Shown: positions 42,662 to 52,315, counted from the first letter of the stretch. The stretch: DNA of 64,000 bases from Pseudomonas fluorescens (GCF_902497855.1 NZ_CABVHU010000011.1:124001-188000), one strand, 5' to 3'. The notes: generated by a model not told the origin, from the sequence alone. Numbers and translations: made by a program.

Positions 42662-42763
42662 GATCATTCCCACGCTCTGCGTGGGAATGCCTCCAGGGAC
42701 GCTCCGCGTCCAGTGACGCGGAGCGTCACGGGCTGCATGCCCACGCAGAGCGTGGGAACGATC
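42662..42763. repeat. Nested-hairpin repeat, copy 4
   Basis: GATCATTCCCACGCTCTGCG on the left and ...GCGTGGGAACGATC on the right, with inner arms GGACGCTCCGCGTCC and GACGCGGAGCGTC. It lies between the htpG terminator and the pirin stop, about 33 kb from the other three copies. Confidence 0.9.
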
Positions 42764-42764
42764 A

Positions 42765-43652
42765 TTACAACGGGGTCGGCTCGCTTCGGTGTTTCGGCAG
42801 CTCGATCCGCTCGCTTTCCCCCGGCACCGTCGGCCAATCCCCGGCCGCCCAGCGTCGCCGCGCTTCTTCGATGGCCGCCGGATCACTCGCCACAAAATTC
42901 CAGTTGATCCGCCGCGGTCCATCCAGCGGTGCGCCGCCGAACAGCACGGCGTGGCAGTCGCTCTCGGCGAACAGCGTCATCTCTTCCCCGGCAGGCAACA
43001 CCGACAGCGTATGGGGTTCCAACGGCTCGCCATCCAGCTGCGCCTCGCCACTCAACACATACAGCGCCCGCTCTTCATGCTCGGCAGGTATGAGCAAAGT
43101 GGTGGCCGTTTGCAGGTTCAATTCTGCATACAGCGTAGGAGAAAGCACCGGCACCGGCGATTCCAGGCAAAAGCCTGACCCGGCAATCATCCGGATCTTC
43201 ACGCCAAGGTTATCGCTGACCGGCAGTGTGGCCGCCGGATGGTGGCTGTAGTGCCCCGGGCCTTGTTCATACTCCTTGGGCGACGCCAGCCAGATCTGCA
43301 GCCCATGCATCCTGAACCCTCTGTCCTTCAGCGCCTGCGGTGTGCGCTCGACGTGGGCAATTGCGCTACCCGCTGTCATCCAGCTGACATCCCCGGCCTC
43401 GACCACCTGATCGGAGCCAAGGCTGTCTTTGTGCTGGATTTGCCCTTCGAACAAGTAGGTGAGGGTGGACAGGCCAATATGCGGATGCTGTCGGATGTTC
43501 ATGCCATGGCCTGCCGGGTACAGGGTTTCCAGCATGTGGTCGAAAAATACAAAGGGCCCGACACTGCGGCATTTGGCTGACGGCAAAGGGCGAAGAATCG
43601 GTTGGCCTTCGACGTCTTCGGCGCGGGGACGGATCACGAGCGGAGTGTTCAT
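42765..43652 (-). CDS. Pirin family protein
   Basis: The 295-residue bicupin has the pirin metal site: H56 and H58 (RQHPHIGLST), then H100 and E102 (AIAHVERT). Some bacterial pirins have quercetin 2,3-dioxygenase activity and others act in regulation; the role here is unknown. ATG 43652 gives the normal family N-terminus. The stop is one base from the nested-hairpin repeat. Confidence 0.93.
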   Translation of the reverse strand: MNTPLVIRPRAEDVEGQPILRPLPSAKCRSVGPFVFFDHMLETLYPAGHGMNIRQHPHIGLSTLTYLFEGQIQHKDSLGSDQVVEAGDVSWMTAGSAIAHVERTPQALKDRGFRMHGLQIWLASPKEYEQGPGHYSHHPAATLPVSDNLGVKIRMIAGSGFCLESPVPVLSPTLYAELNLQTATTLLIPAEHEERALYVLSGEAQLDGEPLEPHTLSVLPAGEEMTLFAESDCHAVLFGGAPLDGPRRINWNFVASDPAAIEEARRRWAAGDWPTVPGESERIELPKHRSEPTPL

Positions 43653-43713
43653 GGTGCATTCCAGGCTGAGCGGGTGACGCGTGGAGCATAACCCGCTTGC
43701 GCAGCCCTTGCCG

Positions 43714-44130
43714 CTATTGGCTGAACGCACCTTCGGACAGATGGGTTTCGATGCTGACCTCAGTGCTGGTCATCAGCTTGTGTACCGGGCAGCGATCGGC
43801 TACGCGGTGCAGTTCGTCGCGCTGGGCGTCGGTGAGTACGCCCTTGAGGGTCAGTTTGACGTGCAGGGCATATTTGCCTTTCTGTTCTTCGCTGTTATCG
43901 CGTTTGACCTCGACCGTGACACCGGTCAGCGGGATGTCTTTCTTTTTGGCGTACATCTTCAGGGTCACGGCCTTGCAGGCGCCGAGGGCGGCGTCGAAGT
44001 AGTCGTGGGGCTCTGGCGCAGTGCCTTCGCCGCCGATATCTTTGGGGACATCGGCAAACAACTCGTGCTCATCGATCTGGATGCTGTGACGAAAACCTTC
44101 GGCGGAAACGGTATTGACGGTAACAGTCAT
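43714..44130 (-). CDS. OsmC-family peroxidase-like protein
   Basis: The 138-residue protein carries the two OsmC-family cysteines, C52 (LGACKAVTLKMYAKKK) and C114 (ADRCPVHKLM), which reduce organic hydroperoxides in characterised members. E48-type residues vary in this subgroup, so peroxidase activity is inferred. It precedes the pirin gene on the same strand by 61 bases. Confidence 0.92.
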   Translation of the reverse strand: MTVTVNTVSAEGFRHSIQIDEHELFADVPKDIGGEGTAPEPHDYFDAALGACKAVTLKMYAKKKDIPLTGVTVEVKRDNSEEQKGKYALHVKLTLKGVLTDAQRDELHRVADRCPVHKLMTSTEVSIETHLSEGAFSQ

Positions 44131-44282
44131 GGGAAACCTCGTAGGCTAGGAAAAGTCATTCAGTCAAAAAAGACCTTGAAGGTATAGAGCATTCCTACAA
44201 GTATGCGTTCCACTTTCTTGCCTTGATGAACCCTGGACCTTGCGGTGGGGTCTACGCTGTTCCTACATTCCGGAGATCGCCC

Positions 44283-45287
44283 GTGCCTGTGTTCCGCTAC
44301 AGCGTTGCCTGCCTGTTGGTCTTTGCCAGCCACGTTGCCAGCGCCCGGGAATATGCCTACAGCGATGCGCACCTGCATTACGTGGACTTTTTTCAGGAAA
44401 CGGCCGGCATGCCGAAATTGCTCAAGGCCATGGCCGACAACCGCATCGAGCATGTGATGATTTCCGGCATTCCGGTGGCCAAGAAATGGCACGAAGACGA
44501 ACCCAAGCGTCCACGTTATTACGCTGGCGATGATGCCGATGCCTACTGGTACAGCGCCACCGATGTCATAGTCGCCGCTGCTGTGAACAGCTTGCCCCCC
44601 GAGCAGCGTCAGTACTTTCACCCGTTCCTGTCAGGGTTCAACCCCAACGACAAGAACTCCGCGGCGCATATCCAGCGCATGCTCGATCTCAATCCCGGTC
44701 TGTGGCAGGGCATAGGCGAAGTCTTTACCCGCCATGACGACCTGACTGCGCTGACGTCCGGCGACACGCCACGGGCGAATAACGAAGCGATGACGCGGAT
44801 CTATCACCTCGCCGCCGAAAACGACTTGCCGGTCATGCTGCATTCCAACATCACCTCCAAGCGCGAAAGAAATCCACTGTACCTGGCGGAAGTCGAAGAG
44901 CCGCTGCGCAATCATCCGCACACCCGATTCATCTGGGCCCACGCAGGTACCAGCGCCGAGATTCATCGCCACCAGACCCGGCTGGACTTTCTGCTGCCAA
45001 CGTTGACCCGCATGCTTGATGCTTACCCCAACCTGTTCGTCGACCTGTCCTGGAGCATGCTGACGCCCTATCTGCTCGATGAGCAGGGCAAGCCTCGGGG
45101 CGAGTGGTTGAAGCTGGTGGAGCGCTTCCCGGAGCGCTTCATGCTCGGTTCCGATGTGGTGGGACGTTTCAACAAGCTTGGTAAGGAAATGCGCAGTTTC
45201 GATCCGTTTCTCGATGCGTTGCCGGAAGAGGTTGCCAGAAAAGTCGCGCGGGATAACTTCCTGGCGATCCTGCCGCGCTCCCTGTAG
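44283..45287 (+). CDS. Exported amidohydrolase (TIM-barrel metal-dependent hydrolase)
   Basis: With GTG 44283 (CGGAG 7 bases upstream) the 334-residue protein has a signal peptide (MPVFRYSVACLLVFASHVASA). The amidohydrolase-2 fold follows: metal ligands D28-x-H30-x-H32 (YSDAHLHYVDFF), MLHSNI, FIWAHAGTSAEIH and GSDVVG. Such enzymes hydrolyse or decarboxylate small substrates; this one is periplasmic and its substrate unknown. Its stop codon TAG is part of the following REP, so the last codons (SL-stop) are written by the repeat. Confidence 0.85.
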   Translation: MPVFRYSVACLLVFASHVASAREYAYSDAHLHYVDFFQETAGMPKLLKAMADNRIEHVMISGIPVAKKWHEDEPKRPRYYAGDDADAYWYSATDVIVAAAVNSLPPEQRQYFHPFLSGFNPNDKNSAAHIQRMLDLNPGLWQGIGEVFTRHDDLTALTSGDTPRANNEAMTRIYHLAAENDLPVMLHSNITSKRERNPLYLAEVEEPLRNHPHTRFIWAHAGTSAEIHRHQTRLDFLLPTLTRMLDAYPNLFVDLSWSMLTPYLLDEQGKPRGEWLKLVERFPERFMLGSDVVGRFNKLGKEMRSFDPFLDALPEEVARKVARDNFLAILPRSL

Positions 45288-45366
45288 GAGCCGGCTTGCC
45301 GGCGAAGGCGGCCTCAAGCCTTGCAGCGTCTATGAAAACGCCTTCGCCGGCAAGCCGGCTCCTACA
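45283..45366. repeat. REPIN containing the stop codon of the amidohydrolase gene
   Basis: TGTAGGAGCCGGCTTGCCGG and the inverted CCGGCAAGCCGGCTCCTACA arms. The TAG of the left arm is the amidohydrolase stop. Confidence 0.93.
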
Positions 45367-45401
45367 GGGAACGTATTGCACAGGGGGGTATTTGACAGGC
45401 G

Positions 45402-45428
45402 AAAAAAAGCCCCGCATCTGCGAGGCTC
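45402..45428 (-). terminator. Terminator of the DUF3108 gene
   Basis: On the minus strand AGCCTCGCA and TGCGGGGCT pair with a one-base mismatch around GA and run into TTTTTTTC. It starts 17 bases after the stop. Confidence 0.88.
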
Positions 45429-45444
45429 TTACGTATCGACCGGA

Positions 45445-46158
45445 TCAGCTGCCTTTGACAGCCTTGCCGTTGACCGTGCCATCGAGGAGCATGATGTTGT
45501 ACTCCTTGCCGTCCGTCTCGACTTGTTGCAGGCGGACCAGCAGGTAGTCCCAGTCCTTGGCGAACCACAGCACGGTGATGCGTTTGCTCTGTGTAGGATC
45601 GCGCACGCGCTCGACCTTGATCGCATCGATCTGGCCGGCCTTGGTGTCGACTTTTTCCGAACCCAGTACGCGGAAGTCATAGGTATCGACTTCGCCATCA
45701 TCGACGACCTGATAGCTCATGCTTTTCTTGCCGGCGGCCACGTCATGCTGCAGTGCCAGCTGATAAGTGGATTTGTCGACCATGCCGCGGTTGAGCGGGA
45801 GTTTGACCGGGTCGCCGCGATCGGTGCCGGTGACCATTTTGTTGGTCCAGTCGAAGTCCAGGTCAGCCTTCTTGGCTTTGCCCAGGCCGCCACGTTCGAA
45901 ATGGTAGGACTGGGGCAGCAAGGTGTCCTTGTCCAGGGTCAGGGTGCTTTCTTCGGTCAGGCTGGCGATCATCATCGAGGCCTTGAAGCTGAGCTTCCAG
46001 GCGCCGTTGGCTTGCTTGGTCAGGCTGCGCTCCGCGGTGCCGCTCATCGGCAGCTGCTTCCAGTCGGCGGTGTAGCTGGCGGAGAAAGGTTGAAGTTCTG
46101 CAGCCTGCGCAAAAGGCAGGACGAGCAGAGCGCAAGCGAAGAGCAGGGCGCGACGCAT
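45445..46158 (-). CDS. DUF3108 domain periplasmic protein
   Basis: The 237-residue protein has a signal peptide (MRRALLFACALLVLPFAQA) and the DUF3108 beta-rich domain (FSASYTADWKQLPMSGTAER, YDFRVLGSEKVDTKAGQIDA, KDWDYLLVRLQQVETDG). The function is unknown; similar folds bind lipids or act in envelope assembly. It follows purN on the same strand by 8 bases and is presumably co-transcribed with purMN, an order common in Pseudomonas as I recall. Confidence 0.88.
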   Translation of the reverse strand: MRRALLFACALLVLPFAQAAELQPFSASYTADWKQLPMSGTAERSLTKQANGAWKLSFKASMMIASLTEESTLTLDKDTLLPQSYHFERGGLGKAKKADLDFDWTNKMVTGTDRGDPVKLPLNRGMVDKSTYQLALQHDVAAGKKSMSYQVVDDGEVDTYDFRVLGSEKVDTKAGQIDAIKVERVRDPTQSKRITVLWFAKDWDYLLVRLQQVETDGKEYNIMLLDGTVNGKAVKGS

Positions 46159-46166
46159 AAAATCTC

Positions 46167-46829
46167 CTAGGTTCGAATCAAGTGGCCGCTGGCGGCGAGT
46201 AGCTTCCCATCCAGTAAAGCACCTTGCTCGCCGAGTGATAAACGACCTTCGGCAAACCAGCGTACAGCCATCGGGTAGATCAGGTGTTCCTGGCCATGGA
46301 CTCGCTGCGCCAGACTCTGCGGCGAATCCTGCAACTCTACCGGTATTACTGCCTGTACGACCAGTGGTCCGCCATCGAGTTCCTCGGTGACAAAGTGCAC
46401 GGAGCAGCCGTGCTCGGTGTCGCCGGCCTCCAGCGCGCGCTGGTGAGTGTGTAACCCTTTGTATTTGGGCAGCAGCGAGGGATGGATATTAAGCAGGCGA
46501 CCCTGGTAATGGCGCACGAAACCGGCGCTGAGAATGCGCATGAAGCCGGCCAGGACCACGAGTTTGGGATTGAAGGCGTCGATCATTTCGGTCAGCGCGG
46601 CATCGAAGGCCTCGCGGCCTTCGAAAGCCTTGTGATCCAGGCAGCGGGTATCGATACCCGCGTCCCTGGCGCGTTGCAGGCCGTAGGCGTCGGCGCGGTT
46701 GGAAATCACCGCAGCGATGCGGGCCGGGCTGTCGCCGGTCCGCGTGCTGTCGATCAAGGCCTGCAAGTTACTGCCGGTGCCGGACAACAGCACCACCACA
46801 TCACAGGTCTGGGACATCCGCTCTTGCAT
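46167..46829 (-). CDS. purN: Phosphoribosylglycinamide formyltransferase PurN
   Basis: The protein transfers a formyl group from 10-formyl-THF to GAR, the third step of purine synthesis. The 220 residues include the catalytic N114, H116 and D152 (LNIHPSLLPKYKGLHTHQRA and EELDGGPLVVQ) and GTGSNLQALID. ATG 46829 overlaps the purM stop (TGATG) and has AAGG upstream. A second ATG 12 bases later is possible. Confidence 0.97.
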   Translation of the reverse strand: MQERMSQTCDVVVLLSGTGSNLQALIDSTRTGDSPARIAAVISNRADAYGLQRARDAGIDTRCLDHKAFEGREAFDAALTEMIDAFNPKLVVLAGFMRILSAGFVRHYQGRLLNIHPSLLPKYKGLHTHQRALEAGDTEHGCSVHFVTEELDGGPLVVQAVIPVELQDSPQSLAQRVHGQEHLIYPMAVRWFAEGRLSLGEQGALLDGKLLAASGHLIRT

Positions 46830-47887
46830 CAGTGTGCCTTGAGGTTTTTCAGTTCGACCTGGGCCGCGCCTTCGGCAGCGGTGGCGATCTGGCCGATGAC
46901 CCAAGGCTGCTCGCCAGCTTCACGCAGCACGTTCAGCGCGGTTTCGACGTGCTCTTGAGCGACGCAGATGACCATGCCCACGCCGCAGTTCAGCACGCGG
47001 TGCATTTCGTTTTCGTCAACGTTGCCTTGCTCTTGCAGCCAGTCGAACACGGCAGGGCGAGTCCAGCTTGCCACGTCAACCACCGCTTGAGCGCCTTTTG
47101 GCAGAACGCGCGGGATGTTGTCCAGCAGGCCGCCGCCGGTGATGTGGGCCATGGCCTTGACCGCGCCGGTGTCCTTGATCAGCTTGAGCAGCGGCTTCAC
47201 GTAGATGCGGGTCGGAGCCATCAGCAGGTCGGTCAGCGGCTTGCCGTCGAGCTGGATGTTTTCGATGTCGGCACCTGCCACTTCGATGATCTTGCGGATC
47301 AGCGAGTAGCCGTTGGAGTGCGGGCCGGAAGACGGCAGGGCGAGCAGGGCATCGCCGGCAGCGACTTTCGAGCCGTCGATGATTTCGGATTTTTCCACGA
47401 CGCCGACGCAGAAGCCGGCCAGGTCGTAGTCTTCGCCTTCGTACATGCCTGGCATTTCAGCGGTTTCGCCGCCGACCAGGGAGCAGCCGGACAGTTCGCA
47501 GCCGGCGCCGATGCCGGTCACGACCTGGGTCGCGGTTTCGACGTTGAGTTTGCCGGTGGCATAGTAGTCGAGGAAGAACAGCGGCTCGGCGCCGCACACC
47601 ACCAGGTCGTTGACGCACATGGCCACCAGGTCGATGCCGATGCTGTCGTGCTTGTTCAGGTTCAGGGCCAGGCGCAGCTTGGTGCCGACGCCGTCAGTAC
47701 CGGAAACCAGCACAGGCTGCTTGTAGCCGGCCGGGATTTCGCAGAGGGCGCCAAAACCGCCCAGGCCGCCCATGACTTCCGGGCGCGCAGTGCGCTTGGC
47801 GACGCTCTTGATGCGTTCGACCAATGCTTCACCGGCGTCGATGTCTACACCGGCGTCCTTGTAGCTCAGGGAGGGTTGCTTGCTCAT
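46829..47887 (-). CDS. purM: Phosphoribosylformylglycinamidine cyclo-ligase PurM
   Basis: The 352-residue AIR synthetase closes the imidazole ring using ATP. SGTDGVGTKLRLALNLNKHD, GIDLVAMCVNDLVVCGAEPL and ITGGGLLDNIPRVLP are its signatures. ATG 47887 starts MSKQPSLSYKDAGVDIDAG, the normal N-terminus. The purM-purN overlap couples steps five and three of the pathway. Confidence 0.97.
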   Translation of the reverse strand: MSKQPSLSYKDAGVDIDAGEALVERIKSVAKRTARPEVMGGLGGFGALCEIPAGYKQPVLVSGTDGVGTKLRLALNLNKHDSIGIDLVAMCVNDLVVCGAEPLFFLDYYATGKLNVETATQVVTGIGAGCELSGCSLVGGETAEMPGMYEGEDYDLAGFCVGVVEKSEIIDGSKVAAGDALLALPSSGPHSNGYSLIRKIIEVAGADIENIQLDGKPLTDLLMAPTRIYVKPLLKLIKDTGAVKAMAHITGGGLLDNIPRVLPKGAQAVVDVASWTRPAVFDWLQEQGNVDENEMHRVLNCGVGMVICVAQEHVETALNVLREAGEQPWVIGQIATAAEGAAQVELKNLKAH

Positions 47888-48268
47888 GATCCAGGCCTTT
47901 AGGGGGGATTCAGGGGTAACGACCGAGTCCAGCGGGACCACTTGTACAGGCGAGGGCGATTGCCGAGCGCAAATTCAAGGGCCCGGCTGTTGCCGGTCTG
48001 CGAAGGCGCGCGATTTTATCAGGCTTGAGGCACAGCGGCCATCCTCAGGCCGACAGCAGGGGCATATCGGTTGAAAAAAACTGTAATTGCCCGGGTTGGT
48101 GCAATCGTGCAGGGCTGTATAAGGTAGCGCTATTAACCGTCTATCGTTAGGGCAGTGCGAAAAACTTACCCGGGCCGTGTGAATGTTTTGCATCGAGCGA
48201 GGGTCACAGCCTTGCTCCTTTGTCTTCATGCGGTCTGTTCCAGCCGCTCTCGTTGTCAGGAATCTTCC
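47888..48268. other. Divergent gap between purM and the DUF2066 gene
   Basis: The 381 bases must carry two promoters. On the plus strand TTGGTG (48096-48101), 16 bases and TATAAG (48118-48123) is a fair sigma-70 candidate for the DUF2066 gene. No PurR-like operator, RNA or small gene could be identified with confidence. Confidence 0.4.
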
Positions 48269-49321
48269 ATGCGTTTTCTCAAATTGCTGTTTATGGGCGG
48301 TTTATCCTTGGTCAGCCTCGCCAGTCAGGCCGAAACCGTCAAAGGCCTTTATCAGGTGCGCGAGCCTGTCAACAGCCAGGCGCCCGAGGAGCGCGATCAA
48401 GCCACCCAGCGGGCGCTGGATACCCTGGTATTGCGCCTGACCGGTGATCCCAAGGCGGCGCAAAGCCCGGGGCTGGCGGCGCTGCGCAAGGATCCGCAAC
48501 AGATCATCAGTCAATTCGGTTTTGAGGCCGGCCCGCCGGAAGTACTGAAGGTCGATTTCGACCCGGCCACCACGGAGCAGGCGTTGCGCCGTGCCGGGTT
48601 ATCGCTCTGGGGCGCGAACCGACCGTCGATCCTGGGCTGGTGGTTGAACGATGCGACCGAGGGCTCGAGCCTGGTGGGCGATGGTCAGGCCAGCGCGACG
48701 CCGTTGCGCAGTGCGGCACGCTACCGTGGTTTACCGTTGCGCTTGCCGCTGGCGGACCTGAATGAGCAGATCGTTGCCACCGCGCCGAATCTGGAAGGCA
48801 CGGATCCGGCGCCGTTGCGCGGAGTTTCGGAACGTTACAATGCCGATGCCTTGCTGGCCGTGCATGCCCGTGAAGAGGGGGGGCAGTGGCAAGCCAAGTG
48901 GCGCTTGTGGCTGGGCGATCAGAAAGAGGCTGGCAGTGTGCAGGGTGCGGATCAGGCCGCCGTGGCCGATGCCGTCATGTTGGCGGTCAGTGAGCGTCTG
49001 GCGCCGCGGTTTGTGGTCAAGCCGGGTGCTTCGAGTGAACAATTGCTGGAAGTGCAGGGCATGAACCTGGAGCGCTATGCGGCCCTTGGGCGTTTGCTCG
49101 AACCTTTTGGCGCGCGCCTGCAAAGCGTCGATGGCGACCGGATTCTGTATCGGGTCAAAGGTAGCGCCGAACAGTTGAAGGCGCAGTTGTCCCTGGCCAG
49201 GTTGCAGGAAGTGCCGGCCGGTGAGGCGCCTGCCCCCGCGGCCCCGGCCCAGCCTTCGGCCGATGGCTCGGTACCTGCCGTGGCGCCGAAACCGACGCCG
49301 CAGCTGCGTTTCCGTTGGTAA
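48269..49321 (+). CDS. DUF2066 domain exported protein
   Basis: The 350-residue protein has a signal peptide (MRFLKLLFMGGLSLVSLASQA) and the DUF2066 domain. RDQATQRALDTLVLRLTGDP, the PLRLPLADL region and the C-terminal RVKGSAEQLKAQLSLARL are visible. The tail is rich in Ala and Pro. Function unknown. ATG 48269 follows CAGGA. It heads a cluster with the PerM permease and hda, a conserved Pseudomonas order beside purMN. Confidence 0.88.
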   Translation: MRFLKLLFMGGLSLVSLASQAETVKGLYQVREPVNSQAPEERDQATQRALDTLVLRLTGDPKAAQSPGLAALRKDPQQIISQFGFEAGPPEVLKVDFDPATTEQALRRAGLSLWGANRPSILGWWLNDATEGSSLVGDGQASATPLRSAARYRGLPLRLPLADLNEQIVATAPNLEGTDPAPLRGVSERYNADALLAVHAREEGGQWQAKWRLWLGDQKEAGSVQGADQAAVADAVMLAVSERLAPRFVVKPGASSEQLLEVQGMNLERYAALGRLLEPFGARLQSVDGDRILYRVKGSAEQLKAQLSLARLQEVPAGEAPAPAAPAQPSADGSVPAVAPKPTPQLRFRW

Positions 49322-49356
49322 GTTGTTCTTTCCTTATATAGAAGCTGGAGTGGTTC

Positions 49357-50433
49357 ATGGCCGATACGCGGCGTTGGTTCTGGTTGGGTGGGGTGATCCT
49401 GCTCTGCGCGTTTTTCTGGCTGTTGCATCCGATCCTGACGCCCTTTCTGGTCGCGCTGCTGCTGGCCTATCTGTTCGACCCTCTTGTCGATCGACTGGAG
49501 AAAGCCGGTCTGTCCAGGACCTGGGGCGTGATCGCGGTGTTTGCGCTGTTTACCGTGATCTTCACCACCTTGCTGTTGGTGTTGGTGCCGATGCTCGCCA
49601 AGCAGTTGTTTCGCTTGTATGAGCTGACGCCACAAATGCTCGACTGGTTGCAGCACAGCGCACTGCCTTGGGCGCAATCGAAATTTGGCCTGTCGGATGG
49701 TTTCTGGAAATTCGACAAGCTCAAGGCAGCGATCAGCGAACACATGGGCCAGACCACTGACATTGTCGGCGTGGTGCTGAGTCAGGCGACGGCTTCCGGG
49801 CTGGCATTGATCGCTTTGCTGGCGAATCTGGTGCTGATCCCGGTGGTGATGTTCTACCTGTTGCGGGACTGGGACCTGATGATGGCCAAGATCCGCGGCC
49901 TGCTGCCCCGTGATCGCGAAGCGCGTGTGATGACACTGGCCGGTGAATGCCATGAAGTGCTGGGTGCATTCGTGCGCGGGCAGTTGCTGGTGATGGTGGC
50001 GCTGGGCGTGATCTACGCGGCGGGCCTGATGCTGATAGGGCTGGAGCTGGGGCTGTTGATCGGTCTCATTGCCGGTCTGGCCGCGATCGTGCCGTACATG
50101 GGTTTTGTCATCGGGATTGGTGCGGCATTGGTTGCCGGCCTGTTCCAGTTCGGTGGCGACCTGTACCCGATGGTTGGCATCGTCGCAGTATTCATGGTCG
50201 GTCAGGCGCTGGAAGGCATGGTATTGACGCCTTTACTGGTGGGAGACCGGATCGGTCTGCATCCGGTGGCGGTGATCTTCGCGATTCTGGCGGGGGGCGA
50301 GCTGTTCGGCTTCACCGGCGTGCTGCTGGCGTTGCCGGTGGCGGCGGTGATCATGGTGCTGGTGCGTCACGTGCATGATTTGTACAAGGATTCAGATATG
50401 TACAGCGGCGGCGTCGACGAGCCCGAGCTCTGA
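49357..50433 (+). CDS. AI-2E family transporter (PerM-like permease)
   Basis: The 358-residue protein has about eight helices with two N-terminal ones (WFWLGGVILLCAFFWLLHP), a long amphipathic segment and the conserved C-terminal block GLFQFGGDLYPMVGI...GDRIGLHPVAVIFAILAGGE. The family was named after TqsA but includes exporters and ion antiporters, so substrate is open. It follows the DUF2066 gene by 35 bases. Confidence 0.9.
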   Translation: MADTRRWFWLGGVILLCAFFWLLHPILTPFLVALLLAYLFDPLVDRLEKAGLSRTWGVIAVFALFTVIFTTLLLVLVPMLAKQLFRLYELTPQMLDWLQHSALPWAQSKFGLSDGFWKFDKLKAAISEHMGQTTDIVGVVLSQATASGLALIALLANLVLIPVVMFYLLRDWDLMMAKIRGLLPRDREARVMTLAGECHEVLGAFVRGQLLVMVALGVIYAAGLMLIGLELGLLIGLIAGLAAIVPYMGFVIGIGAALVAGLFQFGGDLYPMVGIVAVFMVGQALEGMVLTPLLVGDRIGLHPVAVIFAILAGGELFGFTGVLLALPVAAVIMVLVRHVHDLYKDSDMYSGGVDEPEL

Positions 50434-50663
50434 GGTAGGTGGACCGTTGCTCGCGGGCAGCCTGGTTCATCGCCGGGTTGACCTGCCGCTTTTGCATCGC
50501 TTTTGCCCTTGGCGCCAAAAAAACTGTCATAAAACCAGTGCATTAACGCAAACCGTTGATTTTGCTTGTGGTCTGTCGCATTGTGCGGTCAGCTTCACGG
50601 GTATAAACTTCGCAAACTTTACACAGAGGCCACTAACGGTTCCCCTGGAACTGTTCAGTCAGC

Positions 50664-51368
50664 ATGAAACCGATTCAGCTGCCCCTAGGTGTGCGTCTGC
50701 GTGATGACGCTACCTTTATCAATTACTACCCAGGCGCCAATGCCGCTGCACTCGGCTATGTCGAGCGGCTATGCGAAGCCGACGCCGGCTGGACCGAAAG
50801 CCTGATTTATCTCTGGGGCAAGGACGGGGTAGGGCGTACGCATCTGTTGCAGGCGGCCTGCCTGCGTTTCGAACAGCTGGGAGAGCCGGCGGTGTATCTG
50901 CCGTTGGCCGAGCTGCTGGACCGTGGCATCGAAATCCTCGACAACCTCGAACAATACGAGCTGGTCTGCCTGGATGACTTGCAGGCGGTCGCCGGGCGTG
51001 CGGATTGGGAGGAGGCGCTGTTCCATCTGTTCAACCGTCTGCGTGACAGCGGTCGGCGCCTGTTGATCGCCGCTTCGACGTCGCCGCGTGAGCTGCCAAT
51101 CAAACTGGCGGATCTCAAGTCCCGTCTGACCCTGGCCCTGATCTTCCAGATGCGCCCGCTTTCCGACGAAGACAAATTGCGCGCCTTGCAACTGCGCGCT
51201 TCTCGTCGCGGCTTGCACCTGACCGACGAAGTCGGGCATTTCATCCTGACGCGGGGCACTCGCAGCATGAGTGCGCTATTCGAGTTGCTCGAGCGCCTCG
51301 ACCAGGCGTCTCTTCAAGCCCAGCGCAAGTTGACGATTCCGTTCCTCAAAGAGACGTTGGGCTGGTGA
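50664..51368 (+). CDS. hda: DnaA regulatory inactivator Hda
   Basis: The 234-residue AAA+ protein stimulates ATP hydrolysis by DnaA when bound to the DNA clamp, preventing re-initiation. The N-terminal clamp-binding motif QLPLGVRL starts at residue 5. The P-loop reads GKDGVGRTHLL, with arginine in place of the usual lysine as in other Hda proteins; LVCLDDLQAV is the Walker B region. It lies 230 bases after the permease gene. TATAAA at about 50602 may be part of its promoter. Confidence 0.94.
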   Translation: MKPIQLPLGVRLRDDATFINYYPGANAAALGYVERLCEADAGWTESLIYLWGKDGVGRTHLLQAACLRFEQLGEPAVYLPLAELLDRGIEILDNLEQYELVCLDDLQAVAGRADWEEALFHLFNRLRDSGRRLLIAASTSPRELPIKLADLKSRLTLALIFQMRPLSDEDKLRALQLRASRRGLHLTDEVGHFILTRGTRSMSALFELLERLDQASLQAQRKLTIPFLKETLGW

Positions 51369-51582
51369 AACCCATGTCTGACGCAGGTTTCGGCAGTTTT
51401 CCGACGCCAGCAAAGCTGCATGCCTACAGATCTGCAGGCTGCGCGACGACTAAATGGGGCTTAAGCGCTTAGATGTAATCGAGAAGCCGGGAAGTCACAT
51501 AAAGGTCGATTGAATTTGCAAATGAGCATGATTGCGGGCATAGTCGCGGCCTCTCTTATAACTATCAGCCACGGTCGTGCTC

Positions 51583-52233
51583 ATGCTAAAGCGCTTCGCA
51601 CCCCTCGTGCCTCTCGCACTCGTCACCCTGTTGTTTGGTTGCGCTGCTCATTCTCCAGTGCCCCAGCAAGAGCAAAAACAGCAGGTTATCAATTCAGTTA
51701 CCGCCCAATCGACTTCCGTTCTTCTCCAGGAAGCCATTGAGCAAGAGGCGGCCAGCGATAAAGAACTGGCCAGCTTCGGCAATGGCAAGTCCTACCAGCT
51801 TCCGGTTCTGGCCGACAGCATCCTCGAACGCGGCATGTCCCTGATCGGCACCCGTTACCGTTTCGGTGGCACCTCCGAAGCCGGTTTCGATTGCAGTGGC
51901 TTTATCGGTTATCTGTTTCGTGAAGAAGCCGGTATGAACCTGCCGCGCTCCACCCGCGAAATGATCAACGTGGACGCCCCGCTGGTGACCCGCAGCGATC
52001 TGAAACCGGGTGATTTGTTGTTCTTCGCCACCAACGGCCGTCGTGGGCGCGTCAGTCATGCCGGGATCTACCTGGGCGACAACCAGTTCATCCATTCCAG
52101 CAGCCGCCGCAGCGGTGGTGTCCGGATTGACAGCCTGGGCGACAGCTACTGGAGCAAAACCTTCATCGAAGCCAAGCGCGCACTCGCCATGGCGCCGGAT
52201 TCGATCCCGACGATCGTCACTGCCCGCAAGTAA
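51583..52233 (+). CDS. NlpC/P60 (C40) peptidoglycan hydrolase lipoprotein, larger paralogue
   Basis: ATG 51583 gives 216 residues with a lipobox (LLFGC, lipidated C20), a linker and an NlpC/P60 domain. The catalytic residues are C104 (GFDCSGFIGYLF), H159 (VSHAGIYLG) and H171. It would cut peptide stems of peptidoglycan from the outer membrane. It is the first of two tandem paralogues, separated by a terminator. The upstream in-frame GTG at 51577 gives no better signal. Confidence 0.92.
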   Translation: MLKRFAPLVPLALVTLLFGCAAHSPVPQQEQKQQVINSVTAQSTSVLLQEAIEQEAASDKELASFGNGKSYQLPVLADSILERGMSLIGTRYRFGGTSEAGFDCSGFIGYLFREEAGMNLPRSTREMINVDAPLVTRSDLKPGDLLFFATNGRRGRVSHAGIYLGDNQFIHSSSRRSGGVRIDSLGDSYWSKTFIEAKRALAMAPDSIPTIVTARK

Positions 52234-52315
52234 GCGGACATTTTGTAAGGTGAACTTAAAGTCTTACTTGAAGTTTGCCGTGCAGCAGCTAGAATCTTGA
52301 TCTAATATTGATGGC

